Positions 54,394 through 64,000 of a DNA stretch of 64,000 nt are shown here, piece by piece. Location of the stretch: NCBI GenBank assembly GCA_000467715.1, contig AJFK01001074.1, positions 62,001-126,000 of the forward strand, read 5' to 3'. Position numbers and translations under genes: made by a program. The DNA is from Hysterium pulicare CBS 123377 (taxonomy: Eukaryota > Ascomycota > Dothideomycetes > Hysteriales > Hysteriaceae). The notes under the pieces were generated by a model that searched no databases, was not told where the DNA came from, and saw only the letters and a program-made list of their open reading frames with translations. The first letter of the stretch is position 1. The number at the start of each line of letters is the position of its first letter.

Positions 54394-57198
54394 ATGGAAA
54401 GCTACGATTCTGCTCCCGGCCAGCAAAAAAAGAAGCGTGCTTATGCCGCTCAGGCATATGATTTTGGTGCAAATGCCGGCGCAGGCGGTGGACAACCTCC
54501 TCCCCCAGGAGGAGCTCCTTTGCCGGGTGCACCTATGCCAGGCGCCCCTATCGCGGGTGCGAATTATCCTACGCCCGGTTATCCGACTCCTGGTATGCCT
54601 CAATCGCCGCAGGAACCTTTAGCAGCTCAATTCGGACAAATGAATCTGGGACCCCAGCCTGTCCAAGCCGCCCCACAAGCGCAACCAGCGGCGGCAATGC
54701 CTATCAATCAGTTGTACCCAACTGATCTTGTATCCCAACCCTTTAATGTTATGGAATTGGATCTCCCACCTCCCCAGATCAATCTACCCCCAAATGTACG
54801 TGCATTCGAGCTATCAAGGTTTATCTACTGACCCGCGCAGACGAGTGCAACGCCTTCGCCGTATGCAAATTGCCCTCCCAAGTTTGTCCGATCAACGTTG
54901 AACTGCGTCCCTACCACACATTCGCTCCTGAAGAAGTCACGGCTCCCGTTTGCTCTCGTCATTCAACCTTACACATCCTTACATGATGCCGAAGACCCAG
55001 TCCCAGTCGTCCCAGATCAAGTGATATCAAGATGTAGGAGGTGTCGAGCATATATCAATCCTTTTGTCACGTTTTTAGACCACGGGCACAGGTGGAGATG
55101 TAATATGTGTAATCTGACGAACGATGTTCCTCAGGCATTTGATTGGGATTCGGCTGCCCAGAAGAGTGTGGATAGATGGCAGAGACCGGAACTCAATTAC
55201 GCGGTCTGCGAATTTGTGGCTCCACAAGAGTATATGGTTCGGCCACCACAGCCTCTGGTTTACCTATTCCTTTTCGACGTCAGCTATGCAGCCGTCACCA
55301 ACGGACTGCTAGCTACCAGCGCAAGATGCATCATGGAGAGCTTGGATAGGATACCAAATGCCGACCGGAGAACTCGAGTTGGCTTTATGGCTGTCGATTC
55401 AAGTTTGCATTACTTTTCTATTCCCAGAGACGGAAGTGAATATAACGAACCTAGTATGCTGGTTGTCAGTGATCTCGATGAACCTTTCTTGCCAACTCCC
55501 CAGGATTTGTTAGTAAATCTGTCGGAATGCCGAGCCAACGTGGAGACTTTTCTTGAGAAGCTTCAGTCCATGTTCCAGGACACCCCGATTACTGCGTCCG
55601 CGATGGGTTCCGCACTTCGAGCGGGTCATAAGTTAGTGTCGCCAGTCGGTGGAAAGATCACCGTTCTCAGCGCGACATTACCGAATGTTGGATATGGCAA
55701 ATTGGATATGCGAGAGGATAAGAAGATGCTTGGAACAAGTAAAGAGGGCAGCTTATTGCAGACCGCAAACAGCTTTTACAAGAGTTTTGCTGTCGAATGC
55801 TCAAAGAACCAAGTTTCCATTGATATGTTTCTCTTCTCGTCGCAATACCAGGATGTGGCGACGCTCAGCAACTTGCCAAGATACACTGGCGGTCAAACAT
55901 ATTTCTACCCAGGATGGAATGCTGCAAGATCTGAAGATGCTATCAAATTTGCTCGGGAATTTAGTGACTACCTTTCAGCTGAAATTGGCCTCGAAGCTGT
56001 CCTTCGAGTTCGAGCTACGACTGGTCTCCGCATGAGCACATTCTACGGAAACTTCTTCAACCGTAGTTCGGATCTATGCGCTTTCCCTGCATTTCCTCGC
56101 GACCAGGCTTATGTGGTCGAGGTCGCCATTGATGAGACTATCACGAAACCTTACGTGTGTATGCAGGCAGCGGTTCTCCATACAACTTGTAATGGCGAAA
56201 GGAGGATAAGAGTACTGACGCTTGCGCTACCCACTACTGAAATTCTCGCACCCATCTATGCATCAGCCGACCAATCTGCAATTGCAGTATACTTCAGTCA
56301 TAAAGCGGTCGAGAGGGCGCTAGGTAGCGGTCTTGAAGCCGCTCGTGATGCTCTACAAGCCAAGATCATCGAGCTCCTACAGACTTATCGAAAGGAGCTT
56401 GCGGGTGGAAATATGGGAGGTGGTGGTCTGCAATTGCCCCATAACCTTCGGGCTTTGCCAGTCTTATTCCTAGGCTTGATGAAGAATGTAGGTAATAAGA
56501 TGAACGGCTTAGAACGGGATACTGACTATCTCAGGTCGGCCTTCGAAAATCCGCTCAGATTCCATCTGACCTCCGCGCAGCCGCACTCTGCCTTCTCTCA
56601 ACTTTGCCACTTCCTCTGATGATACAGTATATGTACCCCAAGTTCTACTCGCTCCATGATATGCCCGACAACGCAGGCGTTCCCGACCCTACCACGGGCG
56701 AAATATTCCTTCCACCGGCCTGCAACCTCTCCTCTGAACGTATTGTACCATACGGTCTCTACCTCATTGACGACGGCGTGAACCAATTCCTCTGGGTAGG
56801 GCGGGATGCCGTTCCGGCTCTACTTCTGGATGTCTTCGGTATTGAGGATCGCACTGCGATCAAACAAGGCAAAACCACCATGCCAATTCTAGACAATGAG
56901 TTCAACGAGCGGGTCAGGGCTGTCCTTGATAAGAGTAAAGATCACCGAGCGAAGGGTGTTGGTAGCATTGTCGTTCCCACTCTTTATATTATTAAGGAGG
57001 ATGGAGACCCAAGCCTGAAGCTCTGGGCGCAGACTTTGCTCGTGGAGGATAGAGCGGACCAGGGAGTCTCTTTACAGCAGTGGATGGGCATGTTGAGAGA
57101 GAAGGTGAGTCCTGACCCTTCTGATGTGCCATTGATACTCTCAACCTGGCCCGACTGAAGTGTACCCTACTAACACTTCGAACCAGGTTGTCCAATAG
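54394..57198 (+). CDS. SEC24: COPII coat cargo adaptor Sec24
   Basis: Subunit of the Sec23/24 complex that selects cargo for ER-to-Golgi vesicles. Exons 54394-54795, 54841-56487, 56535-57104 and 57187-57198 give 876 aa. Residues 1-130 are Gly/Pro/Ala-rich and disordered. The zinc finger [13 protein letters not shown]...[11 protein letters not shown] lies near residue 195. The trunk domain runs from [17 protein letters not shown] to the TYFYPGWN region. A beta-sandwich/helical region follows ([50 protein letters not shown]), and the gelsolin fold ends [12 protein letters not shown]. The 47-nt intron at 56488-56534 must be removed to keep the [11 protein letters not shown] frame. The last exon holds only three codons and the stop. 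Confidence 0.94.
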
Positions 57199-60064
57199 AC
57201 TTGATCGACGTCGGAGGATTTTGGTAGTGTCTTGGCATGTCTAAAGTCGCTTGTTGATTGTGCGACTCGAAGAGGGCGGTGAGGGAGATTAGCAAGGAAG
57301 TGCTGAAAGCCATCGATATTCAGTGTAGTACAGCGTTCCGAAATGCAGAAATGCCCATGAGCCATGAGTGGGGTTTGTTGCTTCGTTTTGATTGTGTGAC
57401 GTTTGATGGACTGCGTGCTATGTGCTGCGTTGCCCAACTTTACTTTTCATCTTCGATTACCCCTCTCTTTGTGAGACCGACAGATCGTGCGTCGGGACAC
57501 TGCATGTTGTGGCGGCGCGCGACGGAACAGTGCTTCTAGGCTGTGGATTGGAAGTGGGAAGGTTTTCGCGGATGGCGTTGGTTAGAACAGGCAAACGCCT
57601 GAGGAATTCTGAGGAGGTGGGCTACTTGGTGACCTTCCTAAGAGATGATACGTTCAGTGAAAGGTTATTACCGGTGTTGCAGCTGCTTCACTCCACTATG
57701 ATTATAAACTTCTTGCCGAACAACAGTATACATCAGAAAATTCCCCTGACAGGTCTCTCGAGCCCACCTCAATATTCTTCATTACTGACTTTCTATATAG
57801 ATGATTTGGACCGAAGGAAGAACCTCTAAATCGTTGGGCTGCCTGAGTCTTAGTGAGCAGTCATGCGTAGAGTGTGCACATTTTTGAAATGGTAGGAAAA
57901 GGCAATGGTTTGCCTCACTATCGTGACAGCTGTTGGCACTACGTAGGTAGGTAGGCTTCGAAAGGTAATGATAGAGCTTAGTAATAACCTACCTCACTTA
58001 CCGATACACAACATCCGAACCACGCTTTTCATGGCCTGCCCAGGAGATGATATTAGGCATTCTCATCTTCTCAATTAGCAGCTATTGCCATTCGGACTCC
58101 ACGGCGGGCGGTCGCTCGAGTCTGACACCGGCGGTCTGTAATGTGTTGCAGTCCGCCATCTCACAGCGGCATTCCTCGTGACTCAAGTAGGTATCCACCT
58201 AGCTTATTGCCACTTAAGCCTCCTCGTTTCAATAAGATCGAGTTATCCGGCCCGACATCTGGAGCCACGTTGTGACGACCATGGCACGGATGGAGAGCGG
58301 GTATGTCAATGAACCGGTTTCGGATAAGAGTCAGGCACCGAGTGTCAACCTTTCCTTTCTTTCGCTCTGTTTCTGACATTCGGCCGAACATGTTGCCTTT
58401 CGAGACCTGGGACTCGAGGTTCGACTTATCTTTTCCGCTGCTTAGATTTCGAAATATCGATTACGGGACCATATCAACTCTTTATATGGGAATAGGAAAT
58501 ATGGCATCATGATATGATTTCCCAGGAATGTTTTCTGAGCTACGCAATAATCTACGGCAATCTAATTTAGTGGCTCTGTTCCTGATATCCCGGCGTTGGG
58601 ACCTAATTCACCATACAGGAAACAGAACCTTTGATGCAAAAATGGCGCTGATTCATGTATGTGCTGGAGTCACACATCCCACATCACATCTTAAATGCGG
58701 TAATATGAAAGGCTGTCAGAGACAACATGAGACTCACCGCCTCAATCAATCCTCTTCTCCCACACAGCCTCACTGTCACAACATTCCCAAGCTGACAATA
58801 TGGACCCTACTGACATGAACGAGAGTTTGCCAATGGCCGGCCGCTTAAAGCGCGGGATGCCTAGCTTTTCGCTTCAGCAAGGTACAGAGGTACTTTACTC
58901 TGGTGGATCACGTTCGACTGCAGCCCTTGCAGCCGCGCCTGTCTTTACGTTTTTAGCTCACTGATCCGCCAATGACCGTGTTGGGAGGCGGTCAGCTATG
59001 CGGTCGAGAGGGCGGACCTTGGGACTATCTTTCTGCTGACGACTCTCGAGGCTTCCTTGCTGGAACTTGTTCGAGAATCGGTGTTGGCATGCCCCGCCAG
59101 AGCCGTGTTCAGCCATTCGAACGTTTTGAGCACTCTCGCGGCATGTGAAGCCGGGCGGTGAGACTTGAGATGTTCATCCTTTTGGCGGCGGCAGTGGGTG
59201 AAACTGCCCTGGATTCCTGGATATGTGATGCTCAGACTCGTCCGCGCAAGGAGCTGGCGTATGTCTGGGAGAGACGCGGTTTCTTTTTTTAATCTGGAGA
59301 GGGGGATATCTCGGAAGCGCTATTAACCTGACCCCAAGCCCGGCTGCTTGCAACCTGCACCTATCTCGAGTTCTTCCTGCCAGACGACGGCTTGCATGTG
59401 AGCGGTTGCTGGGACACGGCTTGGGTTGTATTTCTCATCCAGCCTGCTACTTGCTGAGCGATCTTCCATACGTGCGCGCTACTGCGACATCAGCCGTACG
59501 GCCCACAGGTTTCTCGGCCTGGCTGCGAGGTTGGCGTGCTCAACACCAAGTTCCAACTCGACTCGGTTGCGTTGCGACTCTTGCTGCAGATCTTTGTCCG
59601 TGTTGCTGAACCCCAGCCCCCACCAGCCCCCAGGCTCAGGGCCGCGACCCAAGGGCGCTAGTTAGGTACTCTACGTGCATCAAGCCGTGCCTTTCAACCC
59701 CTCGCTGCTCCGCAATTCGACCTCGAGTCTTCGCAAGACCACACGCAACAAACGTCTATCTATCCGACCACTCACAGCTGTCCGTTATTCCGCACTCGCT
59801 CTGTGCGTCCAGGAGCCGCACTGTAGCCGTCGTGTTGCCCGTGCTCTGCAGCTGCGTCCCTCTGAGATCTGCTTGGTGGCGGGGATCGCCCTCCAGTAGT
59901 CTTATCAGCGTCACTGAATCTCCGTCTCTCCTCTGCATCATCACCACTCTTCCTTTCACGACTTCTTACTTTTGACGAATGACGACGGCAACGGCAACGG
60001 CTTTTAGTTGGCTTCCTATTAATCTACGACCAGAGTATTAACCGCCGAGATTGTCATTTTTTGT
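57199..60064. other. 2.9-kb gene-poor stretch upstream of the zinc-finger gene
   Basis: No frame here is supportable. The left 700 bp is the SEC24 3' flank. From about 59400 the plus strand becomes C/T-rich and is likely long leader/promoter for the C2H2 factor, which is common for regulatory genes. A 54-codon ATG frame at about 58800 has no distinguishing feature. Confidence 0.5.
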
Positions 60065-60160
60065 ATGTCGACACAACAACCCTCCCAAGCCACTGTCAGA
60101 TTCGCCGTTTCAGCCTTCCTCCAACCCCTCGTGGAAGGACACACTCTTCGAAAACGATAG
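60065..60160 (+). other. Upstream ORF in the zinc-finger gene leader
   Basis: ATG-initiated frame of 31 codons (MSTQQPSQATVRFAVSAFLQ...) ending 203 bp before the main start. If the leader begins upstream of it, it could lower translation of the C2H2 factor. Presence is seen; a regulatory role is inferred. Confidence 0.35.
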
Positions 60161-60362
60161 TAACCGCACTTCTGGACGACAAACATCCCTCCTATATCGA
60201 TCCGCGTAATACCGCAGTCACCGGCCGTCTGGCCTTTGCGAAGGAGCCGTCAGTCGAACCAGCAGTTCAGGCAACGCGCATATTGCAGGCCGAGCTGTCC
60301 GTCTTCACGCCGGGACCGCAATCGACAATAGAGCAGGCCGTCGAGATACGGTCGCATGCGCC

Positions 60363-62666
60363 ATGTCTGGATTTCAAGCCGTAAACACTACTTTGAGCGT
60401 CCCGGAGCAACCGCAAGGCCGGCATGGGGAAGAAACCACACCTACAACTCCCCGACCGTCTACCTTCTTTGCCGAACCACGGCCCAAAGAAGACCCTCGA
60501 GGTGAGGACCCCTCTGCGAAAACGCCCACTCGCAACAGTTTTGGCGGCCTATCTGGTCAGCGACCATTACCTTCCTCACCTTTCACGCCCCAGCGAGAGA
60601 TTAGCAAAACGCCAAGTCGAAATGGGGCATTAAGCAGGGAGAACTCGCATAGGTCAACACATTCAGTAGATTCTCAGGATATTGAAATGGGCGGGGATGA
60701 GGAGATTCGTGATGGGTCGGACAATGAGAGCGTGACCAGCGACACGAACAGACCTTCGAAAAAGAAGAAAGGGCAGCGGTTCTTTTGCACCGAGTTTCCT
60801 CCCTGCCAGTTGTCCTTTACGAGGAGTGAGCATCTGGCGAGGCACATTCGGTAGGTTTTGCAAGGATTTACACGTTTGGTGGCATTATACTAATAGTCCT
60901 ATAGCAAGCATACGGGCGAACGACCCTTCCAATGCCACTGCTCCCGTCGCTTTTCCCGTCTGGATAACCTACGCCAGCATGCGCAAACAGTTCACGTAAA
61001 TGAGGATATCCCAGGTGATTCGTTGGCAGCGACTGGTACCAGATTCCAGAGACAGATACGAACCGATCGAGTCAGGCCGCCTGGCAGTCGTTCTCGGGCA
61101 AATACCTTAGGCAGTCAGGGAGGACACAGCCGAGGACATAGCAGGAATCTCTCTGCTTCCAGCATCACTTCCACTGCTTCGAGCATGAGCGTAAACACGC
61201 CGCAAGATGCAAGACGCCGGCCGCCCCCACTTGCGATGGCCAACGACGGCGCAGCAAGGGCAAGACTTTCATTGGATACCTACAACCCTCCTTTGATGGG
61301 AAGTCCGGGGCCACAAATTGTCAGCTATGGCAGTCAATCCCCAAGCGGTGTAACTACACCGACCTCCGCCACCTTCTCTACTGGAACTGGAAGCCCCAGT
61401 AGATTCCCATCTGGTTTGGGATCACCTATATCTTCCGCACAGCGGCCTTTGACTTGGGGCTCAAGGACTCCAGGTCGCAGGCTTTCAGTGCCATCTGGAG
61501 CGAACCCCTTCCAAGGACCTCCTGGATCGACCGGTTTTCCCCCGCCGTACGTTACCCCGTTGCCATCTTCCACGTCATCCACATTTTCTGGACAGATTAG
61601 CCTGTTCGCAAGTCCCACGGGTTCCAATTTCCCAGAGTCAAGAAGGGAGTCCAATGCAGGTGAAGCTGATTGGCGGCGCCGCACATGGCACCCTGGAACG
61701 TATACAAGTCTTGGCCCACGTCCGGCAACCAGTGGTTTAAGTTACTATCAGACGCCTGATGCTCCCCAACCGTCCTTCTCCTCCCAGCCTGCTGCTAGTC
61801 AAACCACAAGGCTTCCTGGTATTGAAAGCTTCGATCATGCGCCACCTCCTCCACCCCTTCCACGGCGAGAGCCAAGCCCTATGCAGATCGACACCCCTAA
61901 TCGCCCAGCTACTTATCATGCTCCCCAGGAGCCGCAACCTGCTATACCCCCACGATCTGAGGACCGCCCGAGAATTTCTTGGGATACTTCCTTGCAAAAG
62001 GGAATTCACCGTCTCGAGATCACCAGCCCTAACCCTCCCAGAGAACAACATGGTTGGTCACTGCGTCAAGGACAGCCAACGGCTGTTAGGCCTCTCACAG
62101 CTCCACATCCAGGATACTACAGCCAGCAGGGTTCAAATACCATTCCTGAACAGGTGCCAATACCTCCCAGAAACCCAGATCGAGATACTCGCGAACGGCC
62201 CACGACTCCTAAGAGAGCCAAACGTCACGGATGGTACAATGGCCCGTTGTCATTAACGCAACAAGCGACATCCCAACAAAGCCGAGTCGTTCAGCGCACG
62301 TCGCCGGAGGATTCAAGTAGTAGCGAAGGTGTGCCGACACCTTCAAGCTCCTCCCTCAGTGAGTACCATCCGGCCATTGTTCACAGTAACGGCTTAATCG
62401 AATCCCATCCTCCGGGTGTTTCGATTGAAGAACAATCAAAGACAGGGTTGCCACCTCGAATTGGGGACAGGAACTCTATACCTCATCAACCGTACGGGAA
62501 TGTCAATCTGGCGAATGCTGGATACCGTATGCAGACTGATAACGGTAGACGCCCTATGCAATTCGGACCTCCTCATCCACCCCCTGGCGCTAATGACATG
62601 AGGCGACTTGAGGCTCTCGTAGCTGTCGCTACCGGTGAGCAGCAAGCGGTAGATCAAAGAATTTGA
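60363..62666 (+). CDS. C2H2 zinc-finger transcription factor
   Basis: Nuclear DNA-binding protein. Exons 60363-60850 and 60905-62666 join inside an Arg codon to give 749 aa. Residues 1-145 are disordered, with an acidic patch ([18 protein letters not shown]) and a KKKKG basic run. Two fingers span about 147-200: [22 protein letters not shown] then [24 protein letters not shown]; finger 1 is C-x5-C, finger 2 is C-x-C. The intron cuts between them, at the R-KHTGERP linker. After [23 protein letters not shown] the remaining 540 residues are Pro/Ser/Thr/Gln-rich with no fold. The RSEHLARH and RLDNLRQH recognition helices belong to the Msn2/Usv1/Rgm1-like fungal group, which suggests an AGGGG-type site (inference). 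Confidence 0.88.
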
Positions 62667-63764
62667 ACGGATCCAGCCTCATTTAATAGTCTTCAATAAC
62701 TCACTTTCTACCAATACCAAATCGGCACCAAGGATCATCCTTCTATCGACCCACGACATCAGAACTAGCTTCTACACCTACACCGCCTTGATTACGATAT
62801 GTAACGACATTATGACGCATCATACACATGACGAATTTCCTTTTCGATACATTGATTGGTTTTTTTTCTGCGAGAGGCTCCGAAAGGGAGACTAGGTCCC
62901 TATGGTGCGCACGTTTCCATGATACCCATGAGAGAAGGAAGGCTTTTATGTCGGACCTTAAGGGAAGCCCGGATCGGCATATCGTTGGTTTTCATCTTTT
63001 GTTCATTACAGATCTCTCACTTACGCATGCATGATTTCCTTTACTGGTTTGGTTTCATGTTGAGGTACATTGCACCGTTAGCAGGGCGTTTCGAAGACGT
63101 CTGATTGATTTGGAGGAAACATGAGCGCATACAGGTGGCTTCTTTTGGTTTCTCTTTTTTGGATTAGGCGTCTTGTCTATTTGCTCACCTATTGATTTAA
63201 CTTGATTCACCTGCTTCTCGCGCGAGTTATTCGATTCTCCAATATATCCCTTTCGTTTTGGACCTTCTTCGCTTAGGCAGTTATGCTTCTTTTGGCGGTT
63301 GAGATGTGGTGATGGTTTTAATGTGTGGACTAGGGAGATGATCTTATTGTCTATATTCTTGCCATATATCTTTGAATCTTCACTCTATGGAAACTTTTTT
63401 CATCACCACATGCCTCACATTATTTCTTCGCCCATTGTGCCTGCTGTATCATTGCCAACTCTATCACCACTATTGACAACTTTGATTAGGATCTATACAA
63501 AGAAATTGGATATCGTGGACGCTTCTGATGGTGGCTGGGAGGATGTCGGGATTACTGCTGGTTTTTTCTTATCCCATTAGAATAACGACGCTGCACGGGA
63601 TATGGAAAACGGATACTGTGGAGTAGGCGAACAACTTAGAACTGGAGAAGCAGCAGGTAGGTAAGTCAGAGTTTAGCTATTTGCAGGGAAGCTGATTTTA
63701 CATAGTAAGCTAATAAGCTTAAGAAAAATCTTAAAAAAGTAGAAAGCTTAAGAGAAGGTACTAA
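62667..63764. other. 3' flank of the zinc-finger gene, no gene seen
   Basis: About 1.1 kb, T-rich on the plus strand until 63590, then AT-rich with several TAAGCTTAAG-like words (63707-63755) just before the open frame that leaves the window. Confidence 0.5.
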
Positions 63765-63803
63765 ATTCTACGGTTAGTTGAAAAGAGCTTGGAACAGCTT
63801 GGT

Positions 63804-64000
63804 ATGCAGCAAGAAGAGGCCGAAAATGCCGGGCGAGGAATGCCAGTCTCACGCCGCTGTAGGAGGGCAGTATATTCTCGTAAAGCTGTACAGACTATTC
63901 TTAGGTCGCCCATCAGAGCGCAGCATCTACGTCCTAGCGCAGAAGACGTAGTCTTGAAGGCTTTGGAGGAATATGGCTTCTGTATCCTCGACATTGCTTC
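63804..64000 (+). CDS. Partial open frame leaving the right edge, unrecognised
   Basis: From ATG 63804 the plus strand is open to the window end (frame open from 63765). It reads MQQEEAENAGRGMPVSRRCR, then a basic helix-like stretch and HLRPSAEDVVLKALEEYGFC. The basic helix followed by an acidic helix loosely recalls the HTH region of pogo/Fot1-type DNA transposases, but too little is present to say so. The AT-rich left flank would fit an element edge. Partial at the 3' end. Confidence 0.3.
   Translation, partial: MQQEEAENAGRGMPVSRRCRRAVYSRKAVQTILRSPIRAQHLRPSAEDVVLKALEEYGFCILDIA

Noticed and set aside
56488-56619. Apparent early stop in SEC24 at 56617
   Set aside because: A 47-nt intron with proper signals removes the shift and restores the family sequence.

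Overview
The window is nuclear DNA from a filamentous ascomycete (Pezizomycotina). Nearly every gene is interrupted by short GT-AG introns of about 45-95 nt, often with a CTAAC- or CTGAC-like branch site. Gene spacing is compact, and several products are typical of moulds: a PhiA-type cell-wall protein, a BLI-3 homologue, a Sar1/GapA-type RasGAP, an eisosome Pil1 protein and a DUF6594 membrane protein. A leotiomycete is my best guess, but that is inference. There is no bacterial-style operon, CRISPR array, rRNA gene or recognisable tRNA. I see no clear retroelement or virus-derived element.

Layout. 1-1.4 kb: weak coding candidates only. 1.4-11.2 kb: COQ9 (-) divergent from CMR1 (+), the PhiA-like secreted protein (+) convergent with a DUF167 protein (-), arginase (+) and an alternative NADH dehydrogenase (+). 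11.7-19.8 kb: a DUF6594 protein whose first exon seems to be only the ATG, then a long pyrimidine-rich leader and the RasGAP. 21-30 kb: a small conserved protein, kinetochore Mis14, a DENND6-type Rab regulator (-) divergent from VAC14 (+). 30-38 kb: V-ATPase assembly factor Vma12 (-) divergent from COQ1 (+), an acyl-CoA dehydrogenase (-), DASH subunit Spc34 (-) divergent from proteasome Rpn3 (+). 38-42 kb: the least orderly stretch, with a minisatellite, an ankyrin protein, a decayed ERG28 copy, and a shortened CWC16-family protein flanked by 52-bp direct repeats. 42-51 kb: BLI-3, BFR1 (-) divergent from HEM4 (+), a conserved nuclear-looking protein and a BTB protein with an unrecognised N-terminal half. 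51-64 kb: a candidate small gene just upstream of PIL1, a coding relic, SEC24, a 3 kb gene-poor stretch, a C2H2 zinc-finger factor and an open frame leaving the right edge.

Most genes are single-copy housekeeping functions, often in head-to-head pairs sharing 230-670 bp. Some themes recur. COQ9, COQ1 and the alternative NADH dehydrogenase all concern ubiquinone. VAC14 and Vma12 both serve the vacuole and converge within 90 bp. Mis14 and Spc34 are both kinetochore components, and SEC24 and DENND6 act in membrane traffic. Exon boundaries were worked out by hand from reading frame, splice consensus and family similarity. Where they stay uncertain (DUF6594 C-terminus, ankyrin N-terminus, Rpn3 exon 2) the entry says so.
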